Source: Flectobacillus sp. BAB-3569
Lineage (GTDB): Bacteria; Bacteroidota; Bacteroidia; Cytophagales; Spirosomataceae
Reading direction: 5' to 3'
Length of the DNA: 64,000 nt
Assembly (NCBI RefSeq): GCF_002270355.1
Contig: NZ_NJFZ01000005.1
Location: 62,001 to 126,000, forward strand
Part shown: piece after piece, positions 8,083 through 16,017 of the stretch
How the letters are laid out: every line of letters starts with the position of its first letter
Numbering within the stretch: the first letter of the stretch is position 1
The notes under the pieces: generated by a model
Databases searched by the model: none
What the model was told of the DNA's origin: nothing
What the model saw: only the letters and a program-made list of their open reading frames with translations
Translations under genes and position numbers: made by a program

Positions 8083-9333
8083 TTAATTAGATATTATCGG
8101 CAAAAGCCCTTCTCTTCTGTATCGTTCTATTTCGAAAATCTGATATTGTAAATGTTCGATATCTGCATTTTCTGGTAAAAACGTTACTTTCGAGTCTACT
8201 AAAAATTTATTTTTATCTTTTGAATAATTTGAAAATCCAACTTTTACAGCCAGCAAAAAAGTTTTGTAAGAATCTGGATACAGTCGATCTAGAATGAGAC
8301 TATATACATCAAGTCCCTTTGCCGTTTCAAGCTGATCAGATGAAATATGACTGCCCATCATGGTAGTCTCCAAAAACATGGTATCGGTATGTTGGGCATT
8401 CATATAAAACCCCAACCAACAATGATTGGGAGTTGTCACAATCAATGGATGAATTCCCATTCTATACAAAATAGAAGCAAATAGTACCGTCCCATCTACA
8501 CAATTAGCTTGTTGAGAAGCTAGTGATTCGCTTGGTCTTCGTACAAATTGATGAACTACCAAAGGATATTTTTGGGCAGGTTCATTATTGGACGATACTA
8601 AAGAACTATACTTTACTCCTCGCTGTCTCAACACATTCCAAACAGCAAATACCTGTCTAAGTACCTCCAGCCTATCGTTAGTCTGATATCCCGTGATACT
8701 ATTCACAATTCCTGTGCGCATAATTTCGGGCATAAGCTGATTCGTAATAATAGGATGATTTTCATTGACATAGGCCGCATACATAAAATTCATATCATGT
8801 ATCACTTTTTGTCTATGTATAAAAATATACGGACAATCATTGATACTTCTGACTGTTACAATTTTGGTTTGTTTTTCCTTTAATACATCATTGACATACA
8901 CATAGTAGTTGACATTGACAGGAAAAGGCTGTGAGATATTACTAAGAACATCCCATTTGTAGGCTATTTCTGGAAAAATTTGATATTTCGTACTTTTACC
9001 ATTTAAGTATACCGAAAAGGAGCTTGTTTCCATTATTTTGGGGCATTCAACTACCAATTTCACATTGGCGGGTCCCAATTTTAGATAGGTAATTTCTATC
9101 CCAAATTGCCCTTCACTATCGCCAAAATATGTTTTCTTGTCTTGAGGCGTATCATTATCTTTCAAATAATTACGATTGACATTGGCAAGCACATAGGAAG
9201 GATAAAGTTTATCGTCCATTTCAACGATAGGTTTCCAAAAAACACCGTTACTATCGTCAGCTTTAGGAGTTTGTGCCGTCAGTAAATGGCTAAAAAGCAG
9301 AAAATTAAACAGAATAAGTAGGGCTTTTTTCAT
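8083..9333 (-). CDS. Secreted transglutaminase-like protein, function unknown
   Basis: Exported 416-aa protein with a cleavable signal peptide (KKALLILFNFLLFSHLLTAQ). The N-terminal region (about 25-170) is beta-rich. The C-terminal region carries a transglutaminase-like cysteine-protease fold: Cys in QQANCVDGTVLFASIL (about residue 277), His in TTPNHCWLGFY (about 302), and an acidic residue in MFLETTMMG (about 320). Spacing and the Cys-His-acid order fit the superfamily, but a peptidase or cross-linking activity is not shown. It is probably periplasmic or surface-associated. It is a single gene between the IS and the terminator of the DAHP synthase gene. Confidence 0.72.
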   Translation of the reverse strand: MKKALLILFNFLLFSHLLTAQTPKADDSNGVFWKPIVEMDDKLYPSYVLANVNRNYLKDNDTPQDKKTYFGDSEGQFGIEITYLKLGPANVKLVVECPKIMETSSFSVYLNGKSTKYQIFPEIAYKWDVLSNISQPFPVNVNYYVYVNDVLKEKQTKIVTVRSINDCPYIFIHRQKVIHDMNFMYAAYVNENHPIITNQLMPEIMRTGIVNSITGYQTNDRLEVLRQVFAVWNVLRQRGVKYSSLVSSNNEPAQKYPLVVHQFVRRPSESLASQQANCVDGTVLFASILYRMGIHPLIVTTPNHCWLGFYMNAQHTDTMFLETTMMGSHISSDQLETAKGLDVYSLILDRLYPDSYKTFLLAVKVGFSNYSKDKNKFLVDSKVTFLPENADIEHLQYQIFEIERYRREGLLPIISN

Positions 9334-9394
9334 AGACTATATGGGTATTATGTGTAAGAGGCAAAATAGAGGTTTTCCCCGATATAATCAATGC

Positions 9395-9433
9395 AAAAAA
9401 AGTGGTTGCCATATTTTGACAACCACTTTTTTT
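9395..9433 (-). terminator. Intrinsic terminator of the DAHP synthase/chorismate mutase gene
   Basis: AAAAAAAGTGGTTG (9395-9408) pairs perfectly with CAACCACTTTTTTT (9420-9433). The A-run becomes the U-tract for the minus-strand gene ending at 9454. Confidence 0.88.
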
Positions 9434-9453
9434 ATTTATTGCTCAGAGTGAGA

Positions 9454-10548
9454 TTATGCCAAAGAAGAGTGCATAACTTCAGTTTGTTTTCTGATAGACT
9501 CCAAGTGAACAAGTTTGAATAATTCTTCAACAAATTCAGGGTACAAACCTAAGCCAGAAGCTTGTTTTGCACGGTCAGCATGTACTTGTTTCCAACGATC
9601 TAATTGCAATACGGCAACGCTGTTATCACGTTTGTATTCGCCCAATTTCTCAACTACTGCCATACGAGCAGCCAAAACTTCCATCAACTCACGGTCGATG
9701 TTATCGATTTTAGCACGCAAGCCAGCTAATTCGTCAGTAAATTCAACGCCGTAGTTTGCTTTACGAACCTCAAGCTCACGCAACATTTCGCCTAAAGCTT
9801 CAGGAGTCAATTGCTGAGAAGCATCAGACCAAGCTTTATCTGGATCGCGGTGAGTTTCGATAATCATACCATCGTAGTTCAAGTCAAGAATACGTTGTGA
9901 CAATTCCATCAACAACGAACGCTTACCTGCCATGTGCGACGGGTCACCAATCATTGGTAATTGTGGGAACAAACGTTTCATCTCAACGGCCATTTGCCAC
10001 ATTGGAGAGTTACGATATTTTGTTTCCTGAGCATTAGAGAAACCACGGTGGATTGCACCGATTTTCTTAATACCAGCACCTTGTAAACGTTCAAAAGCAC
10101 CAACCCAAAGCGCTAAGTCTGGGTTAACTGGGTTTTTCACTAATACTGGAATATCAACACCTTTCAGTGCATCAGCTAGATCTTGTACGTTGAATGGGTT
10201 TACAGTTGTTCTTGCTCCAATCCACAATACATCAACACCATATTTCAATGCTAACTCAATATGTTCAGGATTTGCTACCTCAATTGCTAACGGTAATCCA
10301 GTTTGTTTTTTTGCTTCAGCTAACCATTGTAAAGCTGGTTCTCCCATGCCTTCAAAACTACCTGGACGAGTACGTGGCTTCCATACACCTGCACGCATGA
10401 TGTGTGCATAGCCTTCCGCTTTGATACGGCTGGCTGTTTCAAGTACTTGCTCTTCTGTTTCAGCAGAACAAGGACCTGCAATAATTAAGGGTTTGCCGTC
10501 AGTATTAATCCATTCCTGCATCGGCACTACGTCTAAATTTGCGTTCAT
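9454..10548 (-). CDS. Bifunctional DAHP synthase / type II chorismate mutase
   Basis: First enzyme of aromatic amino-acid synthesis fused to the enzyme at the phenylalanine/tyrosine branch point. The N-terminal part (about 1-260) is a class I DAHP synthase of the KDO8P-synthase-like type: GPCSAE, RAGVWKPRTRPGSFEG, IGARTTVNPF, IHRGFSN and DPSHMAGKR line the active site for phosphoenolpyruvate, erythrose 4-phosphate and metal. The C-terminal part (about 270-364) is an AroQ chorismate mutase helix bundle (LRAKIDNIDRELMEVLAARM, then KLGEYKRDN). The fusion is normal in Bacteroidota and lets the mutase domain influence the synthase. The ATG at 10548 is chosen over an upstream TTG at 10554. Confidence 0.95.
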   Translation of the reverse strand: MNANLDVVPMQEWINTDGKPLIIAGPCSAETEEQVLETASRIKAEGYAHIMRAGVWKPRTRPGSFEGMGEPALQWLAEAKKQTGLPLAIEVANPEHIELALKYGVDVLWIGARTTVNPFNVQDLADALKGVDIPVLVKNPVNPDLALWVGAFERLQGAGIKKIGAIHRGFSNAQETKYRNSPMWQMAVEMKRLFPQLPMIGDPSHMAGKRSLLMELSQRILDLNYDGMIIETHRDPDKAWSDASQQLTPEALGEMLRELEVRKANYGVEFTDELAGLRAKIDNIDRELMEVLAARMAVVEKLGEYKRDNSVAVLQLDRWKQVHADRAKQASGLGLYPEFVEELFKLVHLESIRKQTEVMHSSLA

Positions 10549-10554
10549 TGGCAA

Positions 10555-10912
10555 ACAGTATTAATTCAAGTAAAAAAATATAAACTTACACGATACACTA
10601 GGATATCAACGAAGCATCACTCAACTTCAAAGATTACTAGTATCTTTGCTTCAGAATGACAATCTAATTGAGTCCAGATAGGTTCCAGTTCTAACACCAA
10701 AAGAACTGCAAATTCTAACCAAACAAGGGATTAATAAAAAAATCCTACCCCAATGTATTTTTGTATTATTCTAATATACTATATTTGCACGTTTTAATTA
10801 ATTTTAAGCAATTAACACACTACTTAACAATGTGATACTAACGGGTTTTTAATTAAAACATTATTTGAAAACTTGATCACCATCTAACAACATATTAGTC
10901 GATTTTTCGTCT
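10555..10912. other. Divergent intergenic region
   Basis: Separates the leftward DAHP synthase gene from the rightward proline dehydrogenase gene. It contains -7-like TATCTTTG at 10641-10648 (no good -33) and TATATTTG at 10780-10787. No gene is seen. Confidence 0.5.
10780..10787 (+). promoter_or_regulatory. Putative -7 box for proline dehydrogenase
   Basis: TATATTTG followed by C matches the Bacteroidota -7 consensus TAnnTTTG. A TTTG lies upstream at 10760-10763, slightly closer than the ideal 19-21 bases. Confidence 0.5.
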
Positions 10913-10918
10913 TTGAAC

Positions 10919-12127
10919 ATGACTAAAACATCCATTTCACAACCGATGATGAAGGCCGATAAAATATCCTTTGAGGACATGTCTATCGCATTTTCAGACA
11001 AATCTGATTTACAATTGAAGAAGATGTATCTCATCTTTGCAAGTATGAATCAGAACTGGCTTGTAAAGTTAGGAACTTTTTTTATCAAACTGTTCATTTT
11101 TCTTCATTTTCCTATCAAAAAACTGATTAAATCTACTGTATTCGAACAGTTTTGTGGAGGCGAAACATTGCAAGAATGCAATAAGGCAATAGAAAATTTG
11201 GACAAAGCTAAGATTGGCACAATTTTGGACTATTCCGTGGAGGGAGAAGATAGTGAATCTAGTTTTGAGCTTACAAAAGAAGAAATCCTCAAAACTATTG
11301 AAAAAGCGCAGAATAATAGTGCTATTCCCTTCGCAGTTTTCAAAGTAACAGGCATTAGTAGTACTGAATTACTTGAAAAAGTACAAAGTGAAGTCCCATT
11401 GACTGCCGAAGAATCTTCTGCATTTGAAAGAGTTCACCAAAGAATGTATGATTTGTGCAGTAAAGCTGCTGAATTACATGTTCGTATTTTTGTAGATGCT
11501 GAAGAATCTTGGATTCAAGATGCTATTGACGCGCTAACTTACGACATGATGGCTCATTTTAACAAGCAAGAATGTATAGTGTACAACACTTTCCAAATGT
11601 ATCGTAAAGATATGCTAGAGAACTTGAAAGCTGCGACCGAAACTGCTCGTAAAAACGGCTATTTGTTAGGGGTAAAGCTTGTGCGTGGTGCATACATGGA
11701 AAAAGAAAGACAACGTGCTCATGAAGGTAATTACTGTGAGCCTGTTCATGAAACTAAAGAAAACACGGATAAAGATTTCAATTTAGCCGTTGAATACGCT
11801 GTAACAAATCGTGATGCTATTTCGATTTGTGTGGGTACTCACAACGAATACAGCTGCAAGTATTTGGCACAACTCATGGAAAAGAACGGAATTGATGCCA
11901 AAGACAAGCATTTCTATTTTGCGCAGTTATTAGGTATGTCCGACAACATTTCTTATAACCTTGCTCATGCTGGCTACAATGTTGCTAAATATGTACCTTA
12001 TGGCCCAGTAGAAGCTGTTATGCCTTATTTGTTCCGTCGTGCTGCTGAAAATACTTCAGTGGCGGGACAAGCAAGCCGTGAGTTTACTTTGATTAAGAAA
12101 GAAATGGTACGTCGTCAGAAAAGATAG
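10919..12127 (+). CDS. Proline dehydrogenase
   Basis: FAD-dependent PRODH that oxidises proline to pyrroline-5-carboxylate. It is monofunctional (402 aa), without the P5C dehydrogenase half of PutA. Motifs of the TIM-barrel active site are visible: KLVRGAYMEKER (about 246-257), GTHNEYSC, AQLLGMSDNISY, and YVPYGPVEAVMPYLFRRAAEN near the C-terminus, with the paired arginines that bind substrate. The ATG at 10919 is preferred to TTG 10913. A strong terminator follows at 12151-12196, so the gene is likely monocistronic. Confidence 0.94.
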   Translation: MTKTSISQPMMKADKISFEDMSIAFSDKSDLQLKKMYLIFASMNQNWLVKLGTFFIKLFIFLHFPIKKLIKSTVFEQFCGGETLQECNKAIENLDKAKIGTILDYSVEGEDSESSFELTKEEILKTIEKAQNNSAIPFAVFKVTGISSTELLEKVQSEVPLTAEESSAFERVHQRMYDLCSKAAELHVRIFVDAEESWIQDAIDALTYDMMAHFNKQECIVYNTFQMYRKDMLENLKAATETARKNGYLLGVKLVRGAYMEKERQRAHEGNYCEPVHETKENTDKDFNLAVEYAVTNRDAISICVGTHNEYSCKYLAQLMEKNGIDAKDKHFYFAQLLGMSDNISYNLAHAGYNVAKYVPYGPVEAVMPYLFRRAAENTSVAGQASREFTLIKKEMVRRQKR

Positions 12128-12150
12128 TTGACGATTTACTAAAGAATAAA

Positions 12151-12196
12151 AATAAAAACGCCACGAGCTATTTTGTCATCGTGGCGTTTTTATTTT
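12151..12196 (+). terminator. Terminator of proline dehydrogenase
   Basis: Sixteen-base stem AATAAAAACGCCACGA (12151-12166) with its complement at 12179-12194, followed by T-rich sequence. Confidence 0.88.
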
Positions 12197-12205
12197 GTAC
12201 CTTTG
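12172..12205 (+). promoter_or_regulatory. Putative promoter for lspA
   Basis: -7 box TACCTTTG at 12198-12205 with TTTG at 12172-12175, spacing 22. The -33 element lies inside the loop of the preceding terminator, so the two signals overlap. The leader to lspA would be about 95 bases. Confidence 0.45.
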
Positions 12206-12308
12206 TGATTCAAAAGCAAACCTAAGGTTTGTTTAACCATTTAATGTACTAACTGCCACCTAGCTCATGGACTTGTGAGAGTTTGGGTGTGGCAAAATTC
12301 TAAACAAA

Positions 12309-12980
12309 ATGTTTCGTTCCCCATACAAATATTTTTGGCTTACTTTCTTACTTATCGTCATCGACCAAATTATTAAGCTTGCTATTTATCATTTTTTGAA
12401 ATATGAAGGCAACGAAGTTCCTATCATTGGCGATTTTGTGAAGCTTCACTATGTACTCAATAAAGGAATGGCCTTTGGTATTACACTTGACTTTCTTCCA
12501 AAAGGATATAGCAAAATTGTATTGAGTCTTTTCAGAGTTTTTGCCATGGTTGGTATTGGTTATTATCTAACAAAACTTGCTAAAAAGAACGCTCATGAAG
12601 GTTTGCTTTGGAGTATTGCAGCTATTTTGGGTGGAGCAATTGGAAACGTAATAGACAGTACATTTTATGGTGTAGCCTTACACAATGCTCCGTATGACTC
12701 TCCTACCCCTTGGTTTCATGGACAAGTAATCGATATGTTTTTCTTTGACTTCTACCAAGGATGGATTCCAGAATGGGTTCCAATTTGGGGAGGAAGTTGG
12801 TATTCAACGCCGATATTCAATTTTGCAGATGCAGCAATCTTCTGTGGTGTAATGGCTATAATGATTTGGCAAAATACTTTTTTTGCCTCTTTGGAGCCTA
12901 AACCTGCACCAGTAGCACCTTCTGTGGATGTAGACATGAATGCTGCTGATACAAATGAATCTGTATCTTCTCAAGAATAG
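12309..12980 (+). CDS. lspA: Lipoprotein signal peptidase (signal peptidase II)
   Basis: Inner-membrane aspartyl protease that cleaves prolipoproteins before the lipidated cysteine, needed for the several lipoproteins in this window. Four hydrophobic segments are visible. The catalytic aspartates are in GAIGNVIDSTFYG (about residue 116) and FNFADAAIFCG (about 175). A roughly 30-residue loop with VIDMFFFDFYQ lies between them, and a Pro/Ala-rich C-terminal tail (about 200-223) makes the protein longer than the enterobacterial enzyme, as is usual in Bacteroidota. The methyltransferase gene follows after 18 bases. Confidence 0.95.
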   Translation: MFRSPYKYFWLTFLLIVIDQIIKLAIYHFLKYEGNEVPIIGDFVKLHYVLNKGMAFGITLDFLPKGYSKIVLSLFRVFAMVGIGYYLTKLAKKNAHEGLLWSIAAILGGAIGNVIDSTFYGVALHNAPYDSPTPWFHGQVIDMFFFDFYQGWIPEWVPIWGGSWYSTPIFNFADAAIFCGVMAIMIWQNTFFASLEPKPAPVAPSVDVDMNAADTNESVSSQE

Positions 12981-12998
12981 CTATAAATTGATAAAAAT

Positions 12999-13553
12999 AT
13001 GAAAATAGAGATTATCATTGGCATATTATGGATTGTGTATGGAACGCTTCATTCTGCCTTAGCGTCCAATGAAGTGAAGAATAAAATCAGCTTTCCCTAC
13101 TACAGATTGGCCTATACGATACTTTCGCTCGTACTGATGATTCCAATCCTGTATTTTCAACTCACAACACCCTCTCAATTGTTAATGCCTGCAAGCACGG
13201 CTAACAATATTTTTGGAGGATTGATGATTAGTTTAGGAGTCTATATGCTGTTTATTTCATTCAAACAATACGATTTAAAAGCATTTTTAGGCATACAAGC
13301 AGAAGCTCCTGCTCAGTTGATTACCGATGGTATTATGAGTGTTGTTAGGCATCCGCTTTATTTAAGTACCCTCGTTATTGTTTGGGGAGTATTTGGCATC
13401 ACGGGTACAGCCAACAACCTAGCCATGGCATTGGCATTGACTGCTTATATTCGTATTGGAATATATTTTGAAGAAAAAAAGTTGGTTCAGATTTTTGGTA
13501 AAACTTATGAAAAATACCAAAAGGAAGTTCCTATGTTAATTCCAAAATTGTAG
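12999..13553 (+). CDS. ICMT-like membrane methyltransferase family protein
   Basis: Integral membrane protein of 184 aa with about five hydrophobic segments. It resembles isoprenylcysteine carboxyl methyltransferase / phospholipid methyltransferase-like proteins, with a SAM-binding C-terminal motif: VRHPLYLSTLVIVWG (about 112-126), then EEKKLVQIFGKTYEKYQKEVP (about 154-174). Bacterial members have mostly unknown substrates. It lies 18 bases after lspA, probably in one transcript, and is followed by the broken SGNH hydrolase. Confidence 0.8.
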   Translation: MKIEIIIGILWIVYGTLHSALASNEVKNKISFPYYRLAYTILSLVLMIPILYFQLTTPSQLLMPASTANNIFGGLMISLGVYMLFISFKQYDLKAFLGIQAEAPAQLITDGIMSVVRHPLYLSTLVIVWGVFGITGTANNLAMALALTAYIRIGIYFEEKKLVQIFGKTYEKYQKEVPMLIPKL

Positions 13554-13568
13554 GAAGTCTACTCAAAA

Positions 13569-13637
13569 ATGAAACTTGCTCTCAAAATATCTTTGCTGCT
13601 CAACCTTCTGTTTGTAGCAGCTTTTTTTGTCTTTTAA
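13569..13637 (+). pseudogene. Detached N-terminal signal-anchor of the SGNH hydrolase
   Basis: ATG-initiated 22-codon frame, MKLALKISLLLNLLFVAAFF then VF and a stop. Its sequence is a typical uncleaved or cleaved export signal, which the downstream hydrolase lacks. The frame contains T TTT TTT at 13622-13628, read in the X-XXY-YYZ register. Slipping back one base continues as CLLRKYSDKFMQKLFPENA, straight into the hydrolase. This fragment is therefore the true 5' end of that gene. Confidence 0.7.
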
Positions 13638-13657
13638 GAAAGTATTCTGATAAGTTT

Positions 13658-14188
13658 ATGCAAAAGTTATTTCCAGAAAATGCCATAATTCTTATTCTTG
13701 GAGACTCAATCCTAGCTCAAGAAAATTGGAGCAAATGGTTGGGAAGGCTTGACATTAGTAATCAAGCTTACGGAGGAGCAATTACGCAACAAATAAGATG
13801 GAATATTGGTAAAGGGTTTCCCGAGAAAACAAAGCTTGTTATCCTAAATGGTGGAATCAATGATTTATTTTCGGGAGTGCCTGTAGATCATATCTTAGAG
13901 AACTATGCGTTTTTTATTCAGCAGTCCAAGAAGCAGTATATCCGACTTATCATTAATAGCTGCATATATACCGAAAATCAGGCAGAAATCAATCGAAAGG
14001 TTAAAGTGCTCAATGAAGGTTTATTAAAGCTCTGTAATCAAGAAAAAATCTCATTCTGCGATATAAATTCAAAACTAAGTGAAAATGGTTTTTTATTGAG
14101 TGCCTACAGTACTGATGGCGTTCATTTGCAAAAAAATGCTTACCAAGTTTGGGCTGAAATGTTGTTAGAATTAATTACTGTTGAGTAA
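13658..14188 (+). CDS. SGNH/GDSL hydrolase, 5' end in another frame
   Basis: Esterase/acyl-hydrolase of the SGNH superfamily, 176 aa from this ATG. Block I with the nucleophile is ILGDSILAQ (about residues 12-20), the Gly block is QAYGGA, the Asn block is LNGGINDLF, and the Asp-His block is STDGVHLQKNAYQVW near the C-terminus. All four catalytic blocks are present, so the enzyme domain is intact. The export signal is encoded just upstream in the other frame (13569-13637); joining them needs a -1 shift at a T7 run. From this ATG alone the protein would stay cytosolic, which is unlikely for this architecture. The real gene probably spans 13569-14188. Confidence 0.8.
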   Translation: MQKLFPENAIILILGDSILAQENWSKWLGRLDISNQAYGGAITQQIRWNIGKGFPEKTKLVILNGGINDLFSGVPVDHILENYAFFIQQSKKQYIRLIINSCIYTENQAEINRKVKVLNEGLLKLCNQEKISFCDINSKLSENGFLLSAYSTDGVHLQKNAYQVWAEMLLELITVE

Positions 14189-14193
14189 ATGGA

Positions 14194-14282
14194 CGTTATT
14201 AGTTAATAGTATATCGGTTATTGGATTTCACTCCTTATTAGATGGATACTATCAAAGCATACCACAGATATATCATTAATTT
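14194..14282. repeat. Dispersed intergenic repeat, family A, copy 2
   Basis: Diverged copy of 3860-3935, again placed immediately after the stop codon of a plus-strand gene. Shared blocks are listed at copy 1. Confidence 0.55.
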
Positions 14283-14319
14283 TTCTGTTAATTAGCTCAT
14301 ATTACTAGTTCAGAAAATT

Positions 14320-14380
14320 GTGATTGAGAGAATGAGTAATTATTTTTAAATTTATGTATCACGAGTAGAGACGCAATGCC
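14320..14380. repeat. Dispersed repeat, family C, copy 2
   Basis: Resembles 6667-6721: a GATTGA..ATGAGT..TTTAAA succession followed by AGTAGAGACGCAATGCC at 14364-14380. Here the right half of the GTAGAGACG palindrome is missing and a terminator hairpin follows. Confidence 0.5.
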
Positions 14381-14392
14381 TTATATTTTAGC

Positions 14393-14437
14393 ATCAAAAA
14401 AAGCGGTCGAAAATTGTTTTTCGACCGCTTTTTTGAT
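14393..14437. terminator. Bidirectional terminator between SGNH hydrolase and ompH genes
   Basis: About 20-bp stem: ATCAAAAAAAGCGGTCGAAA (from 14393) with the complement ending at 14437, one A bulged. Convergent genes flank it and both strands have a U-tract. Confidence 0.85.
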
Positions 14438-14499
14438 GAGTGATTGAAAAATAAGTTTAATTCCGAAGTTCAGAATAACTCATATCATTGAATCAATGA

Positions 14500-15075
14500 T
14501 TATTTCTTTGGAGCTGCTGGCGCTGGAGCTGGAGCTGCAGTTACTGGCTTAGGAGTAACACCCATTTTCTTCAATACTAAATCAGAGATGTTAGCATCGT
14601 CTGGAGCGTGCAACACGATTGGTGTTGTACCTTGACCTGCATCGTAGTTGAATACGTACGTGTAAGCATTTTCTTTAGCTACAACGTGCATATTGTCTTC
14701 GATTTTTTTCAACAATGGTTGCAACAACTGAGCTTGTTTCTTTTGTAAAGAAGTAGCTGATGACTGACGGAATTCTTCAATCTCATTTTGAAGGTTTTGC
14801 AAGTTTTTCTCTTTGTCAGCTTTGATTACGTCATTCATTGTAGCTTGATTTTTTTCGTAATCAGCATATTTAGCTTGAAAATCTTTGATTTTACCTTGCA
14901 ACAAGTTTTCATATTGAGTTTGCGTAGTTTTCAATTCAGCTTCTACTTGTTTTGCTTCTGGTAATTGGTTCAATACGTAATCTAAGCTAATGTAACCAAT
15001 TTTTGTTTGTGCATTTACGTTAGAGGTAGCCAATGCCACAATAGCAAACAAGGCGATAAAAAATTTGTTCTTCAT
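14500..15075 (-). CDS. OmpH/Skp-family periplasmic chaperone (second of pair)
   Basis: Periplasmic holdase for unfolded outer-membrane proteins, delivering clients to BamA. Signal peptide KNKFFIALFAIVALATSNVN then AQ. The mature part starts with the family strand TKIGYISLDYVLNQLPE, followed by a long charged coiled coil (about 45-125; tentacle helices) and the C-terminal strand region (YTYVFNYD). The tail is Pro/Ala-rich (PVTAAPAPAPAAP). It ends a cluster bamA-ompH-ompH transcribed leftward, 18 bases after its paralogue. ATG 15075 is preferred over 15084, six residues shorter in charge-free lead. Confidence 0.92.
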   Translation of the reverse strand: MKNKFFIALFAIVALATSNVNAQTKIGYISLDYVLNQLPEAKQVEAELKTTQTQYENLLQGKIKDFQAKYADYEKNQATMNDVIKADKEKNLQNLQNEIEEFRQSSATSLQKKQAQLLQPLLKKIEDNMHVVAKENAYTYVFNYDAGQGTTPIVLHAPDDANISDLVLKKMGVTPKPVTAAPAPAPAAPKK

Positions 15076-15093
15076 TTTTGTCATTTTGATTTG

Positions 15094-15708
15094 TTAATTA
15101 GTTTTTTTGTTTGTTTTCGCTTTTGAGTTTCCTGCTGGCTCCTCTTTGGCATTGTTTTGTTCTTCTTTTTCTTTTTCCTTTAACTGTTCAACAGAGATAC
15201 CCAATTCTTCCATCACATAATCGGTATAGTCATGGGTAGGGTTTGTATAAATCATTACCAAACTATCAGATGCTTTATCAAAGATAAAATCAAGTCTTTT
15301 TAGTTTAACGATTTTTTCTGTAGCCTTCACAATCTGGTCCAAAATAGGACGCATGATTTCTTGTTTCTTCTTAAAAAGCTCTCCATTCAATCCAAATACT
15401 CGATTTTGGAGTTCTTTTACCTCTTTATCTTTATCAGTAATCGTACGGAGTCTCTGCTGGCGCATTTCCTCTGTAAGCAATACTTCTTCGGCACGATACG
15501 CTTTTTCAAGTTTGGCAACTTCCTCATTTTTCTCAGAAATCTCCTTCACCCATTTAGTCGTGAGTTTTTCTATATCTTCTTGTGCCTTTTGATATTCAGG
15601 CATTTTGGAAGTAATATACTCTGTATCGATATAGCCAATCTTTTGTCCGAAGCTACTCATACAAGCACTAAAGAAAACCAAAATTAGTAAAAAAATCTGC
15701 TTATTCAC
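15094..15708 (-). CDS. OmpH/Skp-family periplasmic chaperone (first of pair)
   Basis: Paralogue of the next gene, 204 aa, with signal peptide NKQIFLLILVFFSACMSSFG and the same strand-coiled coil-strand architecture (KIGYIDTEYITSKMPEYQKA, coiled coil about 40-130, then LDFIFDKASDSL). The Cys in FFSACMSS gives a weak lipobox-like look, but the A-Q cleavage fits better. The C-terminus is Lys/Asn/Glu-rich and likely disordered. The start is a GTG at 15708. A possible promoter lies at 15882-15889, so the two ompH genes may be expressed apart from bamA. Confidence 0.9.
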   Translation of the reverse strand: MNKQIFLLILVFFSACMSSFGQKIGYIDTEYITSKMPEYQKAQEDIEKLTTKWVKEISEKNEEVAKLEKAYRAEEVLLTEEMRQQRLRTITDKDKEVKELQNRVFGLNGELFKKKQEIMRPILDQIVKATEKIVKLKRLDFIFDKASDSLVMIYTNPTHDYTDYVMEELGISVEQLKEKEKEEQNNAKEEPAGNSKAKTNKKTN

Positions 15709-15881
15709 GGTGATAAGGGTTATTTAGTTAAAACTAAGGAAGGTTCTGTATGTGCTTATAAATGTATCAATTGAGATGGCATCTACAGTTCCTGACTAGC
15801 ATTTGGTAGAACATTAACGACGAGGCTCTTCGTAATATTGAATCTTGAATTCTCTAAACTCAGAGATTAACAAATGCTTAA

Positions 15882-15889
15882 CAAATATA
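15882..15889 (-). promoter_or_regulatory. Putative -7 box for the ompH pair
   Basis: Minus-strand TATATTTG matches TAnnTTTG; no convincing -33 was found at the right distance. The leader would be about 165 bases. Confidence 0.4.
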
Positions 15890-15964
15890 TACTGAATTTG
15901 CCAAGTCTAAAATTACTACGAATAAAACTCCTCCAGAAACCATTGATTCTATCCTTTACAGAAA

Positions 15965-16002
15965 CAAAGGGTAATAAGAACAAGAATTCCTATTACCCTT
16001 TG
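15965..16002 (-). terminator. Terminator of bamA
   Basis: Twelve-base stem CAAAGGGTAATA (15965-15976) / TATTACCCTTTG (15991-16002) 16 bases beyond the bamA stop. The U-tract is only moderate. Confidence 0.65.
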
Positions 16003-16017
16003 CGAAGTGTCAATAAA

